A program made the translations under genes and the position numbers. A DNA stretch of 64,000 nucleotides from Chryseobacterium sp. CH25. Its GTDB lineage: Bacteria; Bacteroidota; Bacteroidia; Flavobacteriales; Weeksellaceae. The notes beneath the pieces were generated by a model. It was not told the DNA's origin and ran no database searches. It saw only the letters and a program-made list of their open reading frames with translations. Shown one piece after another: positions 55,469-63,019 of the stretch (position 1 is the stretch's first letter; every line of letters begins with the position of its first letter). The stretch is taken from positions 124,001 through 188,000 of the forward strand of contig NZ_NRQT01000008.1 of NCBI RefSeq assembly GCF_004119455.1, in the 5' to 3' direction.

Positions 55469-56380
55469 TTAGTTAAAAGACGCTCTAAACTCCAACGGAG
55501 AAACTGAGGTTCGGCTTTTAAACAGGCGATGAAAAGATTGCGGATGCTCAAATCCTAACTGATAGGCAATTTCTGAAACCGACATTTCTGTAGTAGACAG
55601 TAATTCTTTAGCTTTTTCAATCAATCGGTTCTGAATATGCTGCTGGGTGGTTTGCCCTGTCTGTACCCGAAGCATATCACTGAGGTAATTGGCACTCAGA
55701 TTGAGTTTTTCCGCCACAAAGTGAACACTGGGAATACCATTGAGAATCAATTGGTCATTCCTGAAATACTCATCAAGCAGGATTTCCAGTTTTGAAAGAA
55801 GGTCATTATTCACTTTTTTACGGGTTAAAAACTGACGGTTGTAAAAACGATCACAATATTTCAGTAACAGATCCAGATTGGACACCAGCAGATCCTGAGT
55901 AAAAGAATCCATATTGGCATCAATCTCCTGTTCTACATTATCAATAATATCCATGATTGATTTTTCTTCTTTTTCGGAAAGGAACAGGGCTTCATTGGCT
56001 GTATAGGAAAAAAATCCATAGTCTTTAATCTTTGATGCCAGCGGATAGCCCTGAAGAAAATCAGGATGTACCACCAATACAAACCCTTCCACCTCATTCA
56101 GAAGAACATCTTCAAATTGTAAGACCTGCTGTGGAGCGGTAAAATACATAATCCCTTCCTCGAAATCATAATATTGCTGTCCATATTTAAATTTTCCTCC
56201 TGCACAATCCTTCTTGAGAGCTACTGCATAAAAGTCTGTAATGACCGAACTCAGAATGGTTTCAGGTTCTATCTTTACATCATCAAAATTGAATACACTG
56301 ATTAACGGATTTGAAGGTTTTTTCAGCCCCAAAGCCTGATGCATAGCATTGATTGATGAAACTTTTATTGGTGTTTTCAT
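55469..56380 (-). CDS. AraC-family transcriptional regulator
   Basis: 303 residues: N-terminal sensing domain (about 1-190) and C-terminal double helix-turn-helix (about 205-300; VHFVAEKLNLSANYLSDMLR and VSEIAYQLGFEHPQSFHRLF). It lies downstream of the epimerase-like gene at 56681 on the same strand, separated by a 300-bp intergenic region, and may control that gene. Confidence 0.9.
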   Translation of the reverse strand: MKTPIKVSSINAMHQALGLKKPSNPLISVFNFDDVKIEPETILSSVITDFYAVALKKDCAGGKFKYGQQYYDFEEGIMYFTAPQQVLQFEDVLLNEVEGFVLVVHPDFLQGYPLASKIKDYGFFSYTANEALFLSEKEEKSIMDIIDNVEQEIDANMDSFTQDLLVSNLDLLLKYCDRFYNRQFLTRKKVNNDLLSKLEILLDEYFRNDQLILNGIPSVHFVAEKLNLSANYLSDMLRVQTGQTTQQHIQNRLIEKAKELLSTTEMSVSEIAYQLGFEHPQSFHRLFKSRTSVSPLEFRASFN

Positions 56381-56680
56381 AATTGTTATATTTTTGCTTT
56401 TTATGTACGTCAGCTACACGCTGTCATTCAGACGAAGGAGGAATCTGTTTATCTCCATTAAAAATACCATTTCTTTCTTCTAGCTGGTTGAGCAGATCCT
56501 GCAGATTTTTCCCACAGATAACCCAGATATTCACAGATAATTATACATAAAGACCTGCCGAAAGATTTTTATTGAGATTCTTCATTACGCTTTTGAACTC
56601 CGTTCACAGACCTTCAGTCTGTATTCAAAATGATAGAACTCTACAAACTAATGGACTACTCATACTAAGTTACAATTTTA
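56381..56680. other. Intergenic region with degenerate repeat sequences
   Basis: No gene is seen. The sequence holds pieces that look like extragenic repeat remnants (gtcattcagacgaaggagg; cccacagataacccagat; a dyad cacagaccttcagtctgtattc). Confidence 0.4.
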
Positions 56681-57616
56681 TTATTTTCCTGAAAGCTGTT
56701 CATTTTTAATCTGACTGATTCCCTGTTCATAAGTAGTCACCTGAAATTCAGGAAACCGGGTTCTGAATTTTGAATCATCAAATATATTATCGTGCTCATA
56801 TCTTGGAAGGAGTTCCAATAATTCTTTTACTTTTTTATTGAATAAAGCACCAATCTTAAAAATGAATTTAGGAACCGCAGCATACTTCAAATCTTTTCCA
56901 TAAACTTCGGAAGCAATTCTGATAAACTCTGTATAAGTTGGATGACTCTTATCCACCGGAAGATGCCACGTTTGCCCAAATGCATCGGGTGTATTCCCAA
57001 TTAAAGCTGTTGCACGGCTTGCATCCGGAGTCCATATCAGGCTTCGTTTTTTATTTGTTTTTAATGGAACCTTCAGTTTTTTTCCTTCTTTAATATTGTT
57101 AAAGACCAATGTATTGGTAATACTCTGTGTTTTTCCCGGCCCATAAAACTCGGGAGCACGGCAGATAACAGCTTCCAGCTCACCGGATTCCATTGCTTTC
57201 AATACCATTTCTGCCATTTTCTTTCTTACTCTTCCTTTTCGGCCTACCGGCTTAAAAACTGTATTTTCAGTTAAAATACGATCATCCTGTGGATACATAT
57301 AAGTATTATCAAAGAAAACAAGCTTTGTTCCGTTGATTTTGCAGGCATCAATAACATTTTGAAGGATCAGAGGAAACTGCTTCTCCCAAAGATCTGAATT
57401 CATAGGAAGACCTAATGTAAAGTAAGCAATTTCACTTCCTTTTACTGCTTCAATAGCCTTTTCCCGAATAGATAAGTCTGCAGAGAATACTTCATCCGTA
57501 TCATTTACTTTTTTTGCACTTCTGCTGACAATACGAATATCTGAAGTAAAATTTCTTTTTAATTCTCTTGCCAGCTCTTCGCCAATCTGCCCATTGGCTC
57601 CTAATATTGTTTGCAT
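56681..57616 (-). CDS. NAD(P)-dependent epimerase/dehydratase-like SDR protein
   Basis: 311 residues of the extended SDR type: the nucleotide-binding loop GANGQIGEELA lies at the very N-terminus (about 6-16), VFFDNTYMYP around 103-112 marks the active-site region (Tyr in place of the usual YxxxK helix is uncertain), and ICRAPEFYGPG at about 156-166 is typical of NAD-dependent epimerases. Substrate unknown; it may also act as an atypical SDR. Single gene, followed by an AraC gene. Confidence 0.75.
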   Translation of the reverse strand: MQTILGANGQIGEELARELKRNFTSDIRIVSRSAKKVNDTDEVFSADLSIREKAIEAVKGSEIAYFTLGLPMNSDLWEKQFPLILQNVIDACKINGTKLVFFDNTYMYPQDDRILTENTVFKPVGRKGRVRKKMAEMVLKAMESGELEAVICRAPEFYGPGKTQSITNTLVFNNIKEGKKLKVPLKTNKKRSLIWTPDASRATALIGNTPDAFGQTWHLPVDKSHPTYTEFIRIASEVYGKDLKYAAVPKFIFKIGALFNKKVKELLELLPRYEHDNIFDDSKFRTRFPEFQVTTYEQGISQIKNEQLSGK

Positions 57617-57795
57617 ATTGTTTTAGCTTTTACCTGTTATTTTGTATGACAAAGTTCAGAAGAATAATCATGATAAGAGTATCTGAATAAAGGTAGATTG
57701 TAACAGAATCTCTGCTCAGGATACTGAAATAAGATTTCTGCGCTAAAAATAATTCTATTCTTCTAAGTTCTTTTTTAAAACTCAATTATCCTCGT

Positions 57796-58365
57796 TTAAT
57801 TGAATAGAAAATACCATTGGAATATACAAAACTTGCGTGATGCAAGGTTTTTGTATTTACAGATATGAACTGGAAGCTCGTGCCAGTAAAAGTTTATTTT
57901 TATCTGCTCAAAGTTACAAACTTTGTGCTGTGGGGAGATATAAAAAACCAACTCAATGAGTTGGTTTTTTATATTTTTCCGTAAGTTTTTTCGATTACAT
58001 AAAATGCAAATAAATATGTAAAAAATGACACAAAGAATTCTTATAAATAAAAGGCTCATATCAATATTTATTTCCCCATAAAAAAATCTTATAAAAACAA
58101 CATCCAAACCGATTAATATAATAGCTAACAACAAGTTATAATAAATATTTTTTTGAATATAAATTATACTTCCAAATAGAATAAAATATAACGAAGGAAT
58201 AAGAGAAGGCATCAAGTAGTATATACTACTTGGAAAATTATCAATTAATCCCTCAAAAAATGTAGTTATAGAGTTTTCTGTTTTCAATAAGACAAAACAT
58301 ATATAATATATGAGATTTGTAATGAATGAAATAAATATAATAAATAAATAGATTCTTTTTTTCAT
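57796..58365 (-). CDS. Membrane protein, candidate immunity protein of Rhs cassette 1
   Basis: A 189-residue frame with four membrane segments (about 5-28, 47-70, 78-98, 105-125). It begins one base after the stop of the Rhs cassette gene at 58367, the usual layout of toxin and immunity genes; a membrane immunity protein suggests a toxin that acts at the inner membrane. The last ~50 residues run through a strong terminator hairpin (57942-57970) and look non-coding, so the original stop has probably been lost by a small indel near residue 138. Confidence 0.6.
   Translation of the reverse strand: MKKRIYLFIIFISFITNLIYYICFVLLKTENSITTFFEGLIDNFPSSIYYLMPSLIPSLYFILFGSIIYIQKNIYYNLLLAIILIGLDVVFIRFFYGEINIDMSLLFIRILCVIFYIFICILCNRKNLRKNIKNQLIELVFYISPQHKVCNFEQIKINFYWHELPVHICKYKNLASRKFCIFQWYFLFN
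57942..57970 (-). terminator. Terminator of the Rhs cassette array
   Basis: A perfect palindrome (aaaaaaccaactca / tgagttggtttttt) followed by U residues on the minus strand. It lies inside the open frame of the membrane protein. Confidence 0.75.
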
Positions 58366-58366
58366 T

Positions 58367-59218
58367 TTAATTTCTTGGATATAAATATGGTTTTCTTACT
58401 CCATTATCCTTTAGATTATGGGTCTTTTTATAAGAAGGTTGGTCATATTGCATCAATTTAAATGAACCTCCTTTGCCAATTATACCTGCAGAAGCTGAAG
58501 GAAAAACATCAGTTTTAAAGGATATATTTAGATCTTTACCTATGTAATTAATATCTATTCTTTGAGCAACATTAACAGGCCCGTATCCTTGAGCAGCCAA
58601 ACCTAATTTTTCAATTTCTGGTACTTGAGCGTGTTTTTCAACTGTAATATTAAAGCCAATAAATTTACCGTTAGCATCTACAAAATTCTTACTTGACTCT
58701 ATATCAGGCATTGAATCAATTTTCACACCCTTAAATCCGCCTTTATTCGTCATAATTTCAGACTTTATTGTTGTAGAAATTCCAGTTAATTCTCCGTTGC
58801 TATTTTCCTGAGAAAAAATCCATATATCAGATTGTAGTTTAGATCCTGAAACATCAAACCAAGGATTAGGACCATCCCAACGTTTTTTATCTATATAACT
58901 ATCTATTCCTATTCGTAAAGTCTTACCCATGTAAGTTTCTCCAGCTTTTGCAGTTTTTTGATTATTTGCTTTATTGTCCCAATAAATAGAACCATCTTTT
59001 CTTCTCACCCAGTCAAACGGTTCTTGACCATCGGGATCCATAAATCTTATAGGATTATCGAATGAAAATGCGTATGGCGACCAACTTGGCATCTTCTCTG
59101 TCAGTGGGTCCACTACACCCCATCTTCCTAAGTCCGGCATATAGAATCTCGCTCCATAATCATACATACCTGTCTCCTGCAACTCTTGGCCATTGTACTT
59201 ATAACTTAAATACCTTCT
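58367..59218 (-). CDS. Orphan Rhs C-terminal toxin cassette 1
   Basis: The frame begins in the middle of the Rhs core (YKYNGQELQETGMYDYGARF, GRWGVVDPLTEK, NPIRFMDPDGQ), with no credible start codon and no YD repeats, then continues into a unique C-terminal domain of about 215 residues (WVRRKDGSIYWDNKANNQ onwards, ending VRKPYLYPRN). The domain is not recognised. It is a displaced toxin tip that could be expressed after recombination with the main rhs gene. A membrane protein gene for immunity follows at once. Confidence 0.7.
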   Translation of the reverse strand, partial: RRYLSYKYNGQELQETGMYDYGARFYMPDLGRWGVVDPLTEKMPSWSPYAFSFDNPIRFMDPDGQEPFDWVRRKDGSIYWDNKANNQKTAKAGETYMGKTLRIGIDSYIDKKRWDGPNPWFDVSGSKLQSDIWIFSQENSNGELTGISTTIKSEIMTNKGGFKGVKIDSMPDIESSKNFVDANGKFIGFNITVEKHAQVPEIEKLGLAAQGYGPVNVAQRIDINYIGKDLNISFKTDVFPSASAGIIGKGGSFKLMQYDQPSYKKTHNLKDNGVRKPYLYPRN

Positions 59219-59252
59219 TATAAAAGCATATAACAGTTGCCAAATGTCATAC

Positions 59253-59687
59253 TTATTTTGAGTAATAACTACATTTGATATATTCTGTTATATCTGGTAA
59301 TAATTCAATTCCCTTGTATATTTGCACCTCTATAGAATAATTTTTATTGGAAAAACTTCCTTTTCCAATAATTTCATTCTTCTTAATTAATTGTTGAGGA
59401 ATTATTTTTTTAGGAATATTTACAATATTTGAATATATAAAAAATAAACTATCACTTTTTATTACAATACTATTTGAGTTACCATTCTTAATTATTTTTG
59501 AAACAATTCCATCTGATAACGAAAATACTTTAGATTTTTTAGAACTGATAGAAAGTGAATGATTCGGATTGTAATATTTTCTTAATGTATTCGAGCTTGA
59601 ATGTGTATCACAAAAACAATTTCGCATAGGCTCAACTTTTTGAGCATTTAAAGAACAGAAAAAGAAGAAAAAGAATATCCTTACCAT
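59253..59687 (-). CDS. Secreted M23-fold protein, candidate immunity of Rhs cassette 2
   Basis: 144 residues: signal peptide (ending SLNAQ), then a segment with the pattern of M23/LytM peptidases (VFSLSDGIVSKIIKNGNSNS, IVIKSDSLFFIYSNI, KNEIIGKGSFS) but without the catalytic HxH and zinc ligands. It starts 2 nt after the Rhs cassette 2 stop. I infer an immunity protein using a dead M23 fold in the periplasm. Confidence 0.55.
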   Translation of the reverse strand: MVRIFFFFFFCSLNAQKVEPMRNCFCDTHSSSNTLRKYYNPNHSLSISSKKSKVFSLSDGIVSKIIKNGNSNSIVIKSDSLFFIYSNIVNIPKKIIPQQLIKKNEIIGKGSFSNKNYSIEVQIYKGIELLPDITEYIKCSYYSK

Positions 59688-59689
59688 AG

Positions 59690-60937
59690 TTAATTTATTA
59701 ATTCATTAATCATTTGCTGTGCTTTTTCCTTTGCATCAATTTCATGTTGTCTTTCATTATATGGTTTGGTATTTTGATTTTCTATAAACTTTCCTGTAGA
59801 AGGATTTTTAGTTTTTTGATTAAAATCCAAACTATTTTGAATAGAGTGAATAGCTTCCTCACCACCTGTTTTTAGATCACCCATCAAATTCCCTTTTTCT
59901 CCATATAGAGATTCTCCAACAGCATTCCCTATATCTACCTGATTTTCACTTAATACAATGTGTGTATCTTTCCAATCATCTGTTTTATTATATTCTCCAG
60001 TTTCTTCATTAAACGTCCCCATCGTATCCATAGATTTTGAAGAAACATTTCCACTAGCTTGTAATTCATTATACATTTTTCCGGTCATGGTTTCACCATT
60101 TGCTCCAGATTGTGAAAGATATTTTGATTCTGCTTGCGTAGTAGAGTTTCCAACATAATGTATATATATTGTATTCTCTGAATCAACCATTTTTTGCCAA
60201 GTTTCTCTACCTGTTTGAGTTTTTGATAATGCATTTTGTAATCTTTTTGCATCAGTACTTTCAGGATTCCCTATTTTTAAAGGACTTCGTCCATCAGGAT
60301 CAATAAATCTTATAGGATTATTAAATGCATAGTTATATGGTGACCATCTTCTCAGCTTCTCAGCCAATGGATCCACAACACCCCATCTACCCAAATCCGG
60401 CATATACATCCTCGCTCCATAATCATACATCCCCGTCTCCTGCAACTCCTTACCATTGTACTTATAATTTAAATACCCACCCAAAAGACCTTTAAACTCA
60501 CTGATATGATTCAATCCAAATGGGTAATAATTGTTGGTATCTGTTACTTCAAGAACGCCTGCGCTGTTTTTGGCAAAACTTACTCTGGTATTTCCTAAGT
60601 GATCTTTATACTGGTAAATATAACGGTTTTCTGTGAAACTGTAAAAGCCTTCTGAAGTGGGTACAAAATCTAACTGCCACTTCGGTTGAGCAGGAAACAT
60701 AGCCCTCGTAGCTTGAGCATAAGCCTGCTCTTCATAGGCAAAACTTGTTTTATCCTGTAACAAAAGACTCCCACCTAATCCATTATCATAGTAGCGATAC
60801 TGAAATCCATCCAGATAATCAGTAGTAGTGGTATCTCCTATATTTCCCTGCATTGCACTATACTTAGTGGTTCTGAGTTTTGTTCCATCTGCACGGTACA
60901 GGTGACTTATATCGGTTTCAACACTAAGGAAAGCCAT
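59690..60937 (-). CDS. Orphan Rhs C-terminal toxin cassette 2
   Basis: About 415 residues with the start at 60937; the longer frame to 61021 runs into the terminator at 60998-61033 and is unlikely. Rhs/YD-type sequence (HLYRADGTKLRTTKY, NRYIYQYKDHLGNTRVSF) and the core (GRWGVVDPLAEKLRRWSPYN, NPIRFIDPDGR) precede a ~210-residue C-terminal domain. Its EEAIHSIQ and NERQHEIDA suggest a zincin-like peptidase (EExxHxxQ with a downstream E), but this is weak. The immunity candidate follows after 2 nt. Confidence 0.7.
   Translation of the reverse strand: MAFLSVETDISHLYRADGTKLRTTKYSAMQGNIGDTTTTDYLDGFQYRYYDNGLGGSLLLQDKTSFAYEEQAYAQATRAMFPAQPKWQLDFVPTSEGFYSFTENRYIYQYKDHLGNTRVSFAKNSAGVLEVTDTNNYYPFGLNHISEFKGLLGGYLNYKYNGKELQETGMYDYGARMYMPDLGRWGVVDPLAEKLRRWSPYNYAFNNPIRFIDPDGRSPLKIGNPESTDAKRLQNALSKTQTGRETWQKMVDSENTIYIHYVGNSTTQAESKYLSQSGANGETMTGKMYNELQASGNVSSKSMDTMGTFNEETGEYNKTDDWKDTHIVLSENQVDIGNAVGESLYGEKGNLMGDLKTGGEEAIHSIQNSLDFNQKTKNPSTGKFIENQNTKPYNERQHEIDAKEKAQQMINELIN
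60360..60631 (-). repeat. Rhs-core direct repeat, copy in cassette 2
   Basis: DNA from the cassette core (minus-strand NRYIYQYKDHLG to PDLGRWGVVDP) is nearly identical to 62183-62441 and 63750-64000. It is long enough for homologous recombination between cassettes. Confidence 0.8.
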
Positions 60938-60997
60938 GGTACTGAGAAAGAAAAAGTTAAAGAATAAAATTTTCTTTTTAAATATAAGTTGAGTGTA

Positions 60998-61033
60998 AAA
61001 AAAGAACCTTTGCAAGAGCAAAGGTTCTTTTTT
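60998..61033 (-). terminator. Terminator between immunity gene 3 and Rhs cassette 2
   Basis: A perfect 16 bp stem (aaaaaagaacctttgc / gcaaaggttctttttt, loop aaga), U-rich on both sides. Confidence 0.85.
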
Positions 61034-61097
61034 AGCTTTTTATAATTTTTGATTGCTCAAAGTCAGGAGACTTTGCAGAGCTGGATTATAATTATAA

Positions 61098-61469
61098 CTA
61101 GTCTATCTGCTTAACTATATTGATTTTAATACAAGATGCAATGCTACTAAATAAATGCGTAGGAATAAATCTATCAAGACCTAACATAAATACATCATTA
61201 AATCCTAGATTGTTGACAGGTAACCAAAAAGAAACAATTTTTTTATCTACAAATAAATGACTGAGAGTTAAGTCTTCTTTAAAATTATCATCTATATGGA
61301 TTAAGTTATCTACTAATATTGTATCTGTATCTTGATTAACCCTAACTACAATACCCTTATTGTCGATAGTCAAATAAATTGAAATAATATTATTATTATA
61401 ATTTTCATCTCTTTTTATATATATAGATTGGATTGTTTTACCTAAAATCCAGTGTAAATCATTTTTCAT
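61098..61469 (-). CDS. Small cytosolic protein, candidate immunity of Rhs cassette 3
   Basis: 123 residues, no signal peptide: starts MKNDLHWILGKTIQSIYIKR, with a beta-rich middle (IISIYLTIDNKGIVVRVN). It begins 2 nt after the Rhs cassette 3 stop and ends before a strong terminator. No family is assigned with confidence. A cytosolic immunity protein implies a toxin acting in the cytoplasm. Confidence 0.55.
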   Translation of the reverse strand: MKNDLHWILGKTIQSIYIKRDENYNNNIISIYLTIDNKGIVVRVNQDTDTILVDNLIHIDDNFKEDLTLSHLFVDKKIVSFWLPVNNLGFNDVFMLGLDRFIPTHLFSSIASCIKINIVKQID

Positions 61470-61471
61470 TA

Positions 61472-62466
61472 TTAATATTTTTGAGCTTTAGAAGATGCTT
61501 GTTTAATTATTTTCAAAGCAGTCATGGCTTTTTCGTCTCCTTGTGCAGCTTTATTAGCTATTTCAACAACTTTCATACTCTTATAGGCATCTTCAATAAC
61601 ATTTAAATTACCCAATTTTCCACCTCTTGCAATTACCGCTTCTGCAACAGTTACATCTTTTAGATGAGTTAAATTTCCTATCGCTTTTAGTCCACCTCTA
61701 GTAAGTTTAACAACTGCATCAGCTTCTCCTACAGGTGAGATAGGTGTCATTTCGACTGTTAATAAAATCTGTCCGCTAATTTTCCCCCAATTAGGACCTG
61801 AATCAATCCAATACTTCCAGTTTTGTACAGCATAGGTGCCATATTTAATTCTAAAATAAAAATCCTTATAACTACTTGCTATTTTATTATCTGAACTATA
61901 ATCTGGTATGTGTTTTGAGAAAAATTTTGCATAGGCAAAATCTAATTCTCCTACATAAAAACATCATCTAATCCATCGTTCACAATTACAGTTTTCCCAT
62001 TTCTCTCATTTACAAAAGCGGTTGAAATTTTATTATCTCCTCTTTTATTACTAAACTCATTTTTGTTATCTTGTTTCTTATCAAAATCTACTTCTTCAGG
62101 TGATCTTCCATCTGGATCGATAAATAATATAGGATTATTGAAAGCATAACCATAAGAATCTAATGTTGATGCACTTAAAGGATCATGAACCCCAAATCTT
62201 CCAATATCCGGCATATAAAACCTTGCCCCATAATCATACATTCCTGTCTCTTGTAGTTCCTTACCGTTGTACTTATAGTTTAAATACCCACCCAAAAGAC
62301 CTTTAAACTCACTGATATGATTCAATCCAAATGGATAATAATTGTTTGTATCTGTTACTTCAAGAACCCCTGCGCTGTTTTTGGCAAAACTTACCCTGGT
62401 ATTTCCTAAGTGATCTTTATACTGGTAAATATAACGGTTTTTAAGATCAAGATGGAAAACCACCAC
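61472..62466 (-). pseudogene. Orphan Rhs C-terminal toxin cassette 3, one frameshift
   Basis: The cassette begins with the Rhs core (NRYIYQYKDHLGNTRVSF; GRFGVHDPLSASTLDSYGYA; NPILFIDPDGRSP). The first frame stops at 61951 after DGLDDVFM, but the continuation in another frame (VGELDFAYAKFFSKHIPDYS ... PVGEADAVVKLTRGG ... SKAQKY) is clearly coding and ends at 61472. One extra T in the run of five near 61963 would join them (DVFYVGELDF). The domain is not recognised. Either the toxin is broken, which would be safe because immunity is kept, or this is a read error. Confidence 0.7.
62183..62441 (-). repeat. Rhs-core direct repeat, copy in cassette 3
   Basis: Nearly identical to the repeats at 60360-60631 and 63750-64000. 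Identity stops sharply at 62441 (ataacggttttt, then unrelated ttaagatcaag), marking a recombination boundary. Confidence 0.8.
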
Positions 62467-62536
62467 TGTTGCTGTGTTTTTTTTATGTTTATCAGCTCAA
62501 AGTTATAGAATGCACAGCGGGGGGGAGAAAGAATAT

Positions 62537-63016
62537 TTACATGAATATTTCTTCAGGATTATTAAGGTATATATCTATAAAATCATCAAAACTATTGGCA
62601 ATAACTTTATACTCTTCTCCACAAAAAATAAAAATTCGGTTTGTAGAAGATGATGTATTAAATAACTCTATTCCAAAAGAGTAAAAATTAAATTCATAGT
62701 TTCCAAAAATAAAAACATTTTCAAATTTTTGAAAATCTAACTTACTATAGTCCGGTACTCCGCTCCAGTCTTTAAACTCATTCAATATTCTATTGACCCT
62801 ATCAATACTATAAAATTCATATAGATTATCTAATGGGATATCATTACTGCCATTTATTAGTATAAAATATTGTTTAAGATCCGAAGGAATTAATATTGCA
62901 TTATTATTTTGAAATTGATTTATTTTTAAATCATCAACGGTTGTAAAATTATTTACACCTTCACTTATAAAATGTTTTTTTAGTAAAGTTGATTGGTTTT
63001 GTTGTTTATCCTCCAT
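62537..63016 (-). CDS. SUKH (SMI1/KNR4-like) immunity protein of Rhs cassette 4
   Basis: 159 residues with the SUKH pattern: an early helix region, AILIPSDLKQYFILINGSND, then FENVFIFGNYEFNFYSFGIE and the end VIANSFDDFIDIYLNNPEEI. SUKH proteins are known immunity proteins against polymorphic toxins, often nucleases. It begins 3 nt after the stop of the Rhs gene at 63020 and is cytosolic, so the matching toxin should act in the cytoplasm. Confidence 0.75.
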   Translation of the reverse strand: MEDKQQNQSTLLKKHFISEGVNNFTTVDDLKINQFQNNNAILIPSDLKQYFILINGSNDIPLDNLYEFYSIDRVNRILNEFKDWSGVPDYSKLDFQKFENVFIFGNYEFNFYSFGIELFNTSSSTNRIFIFCGEEYKVIANSFDDFIDIYLNNPEEIFM

Positions 63017-63019
63017 AGT

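Noticed and set aside
59690..61021. Long N-terminus of Rhs cassette 2 from 61021
   Set aside because: The first 28 codons run through a 16 bp terminator stem and are rich in Phe and Leu without being a normal signal peptide; the ATG at 60937 is more likely.
62519..62527. Run of seven G as a phase-variable tract
   Set aside because: It lies in the gap between the SUKH gene and Rhs cassette 3, in no reading frame.
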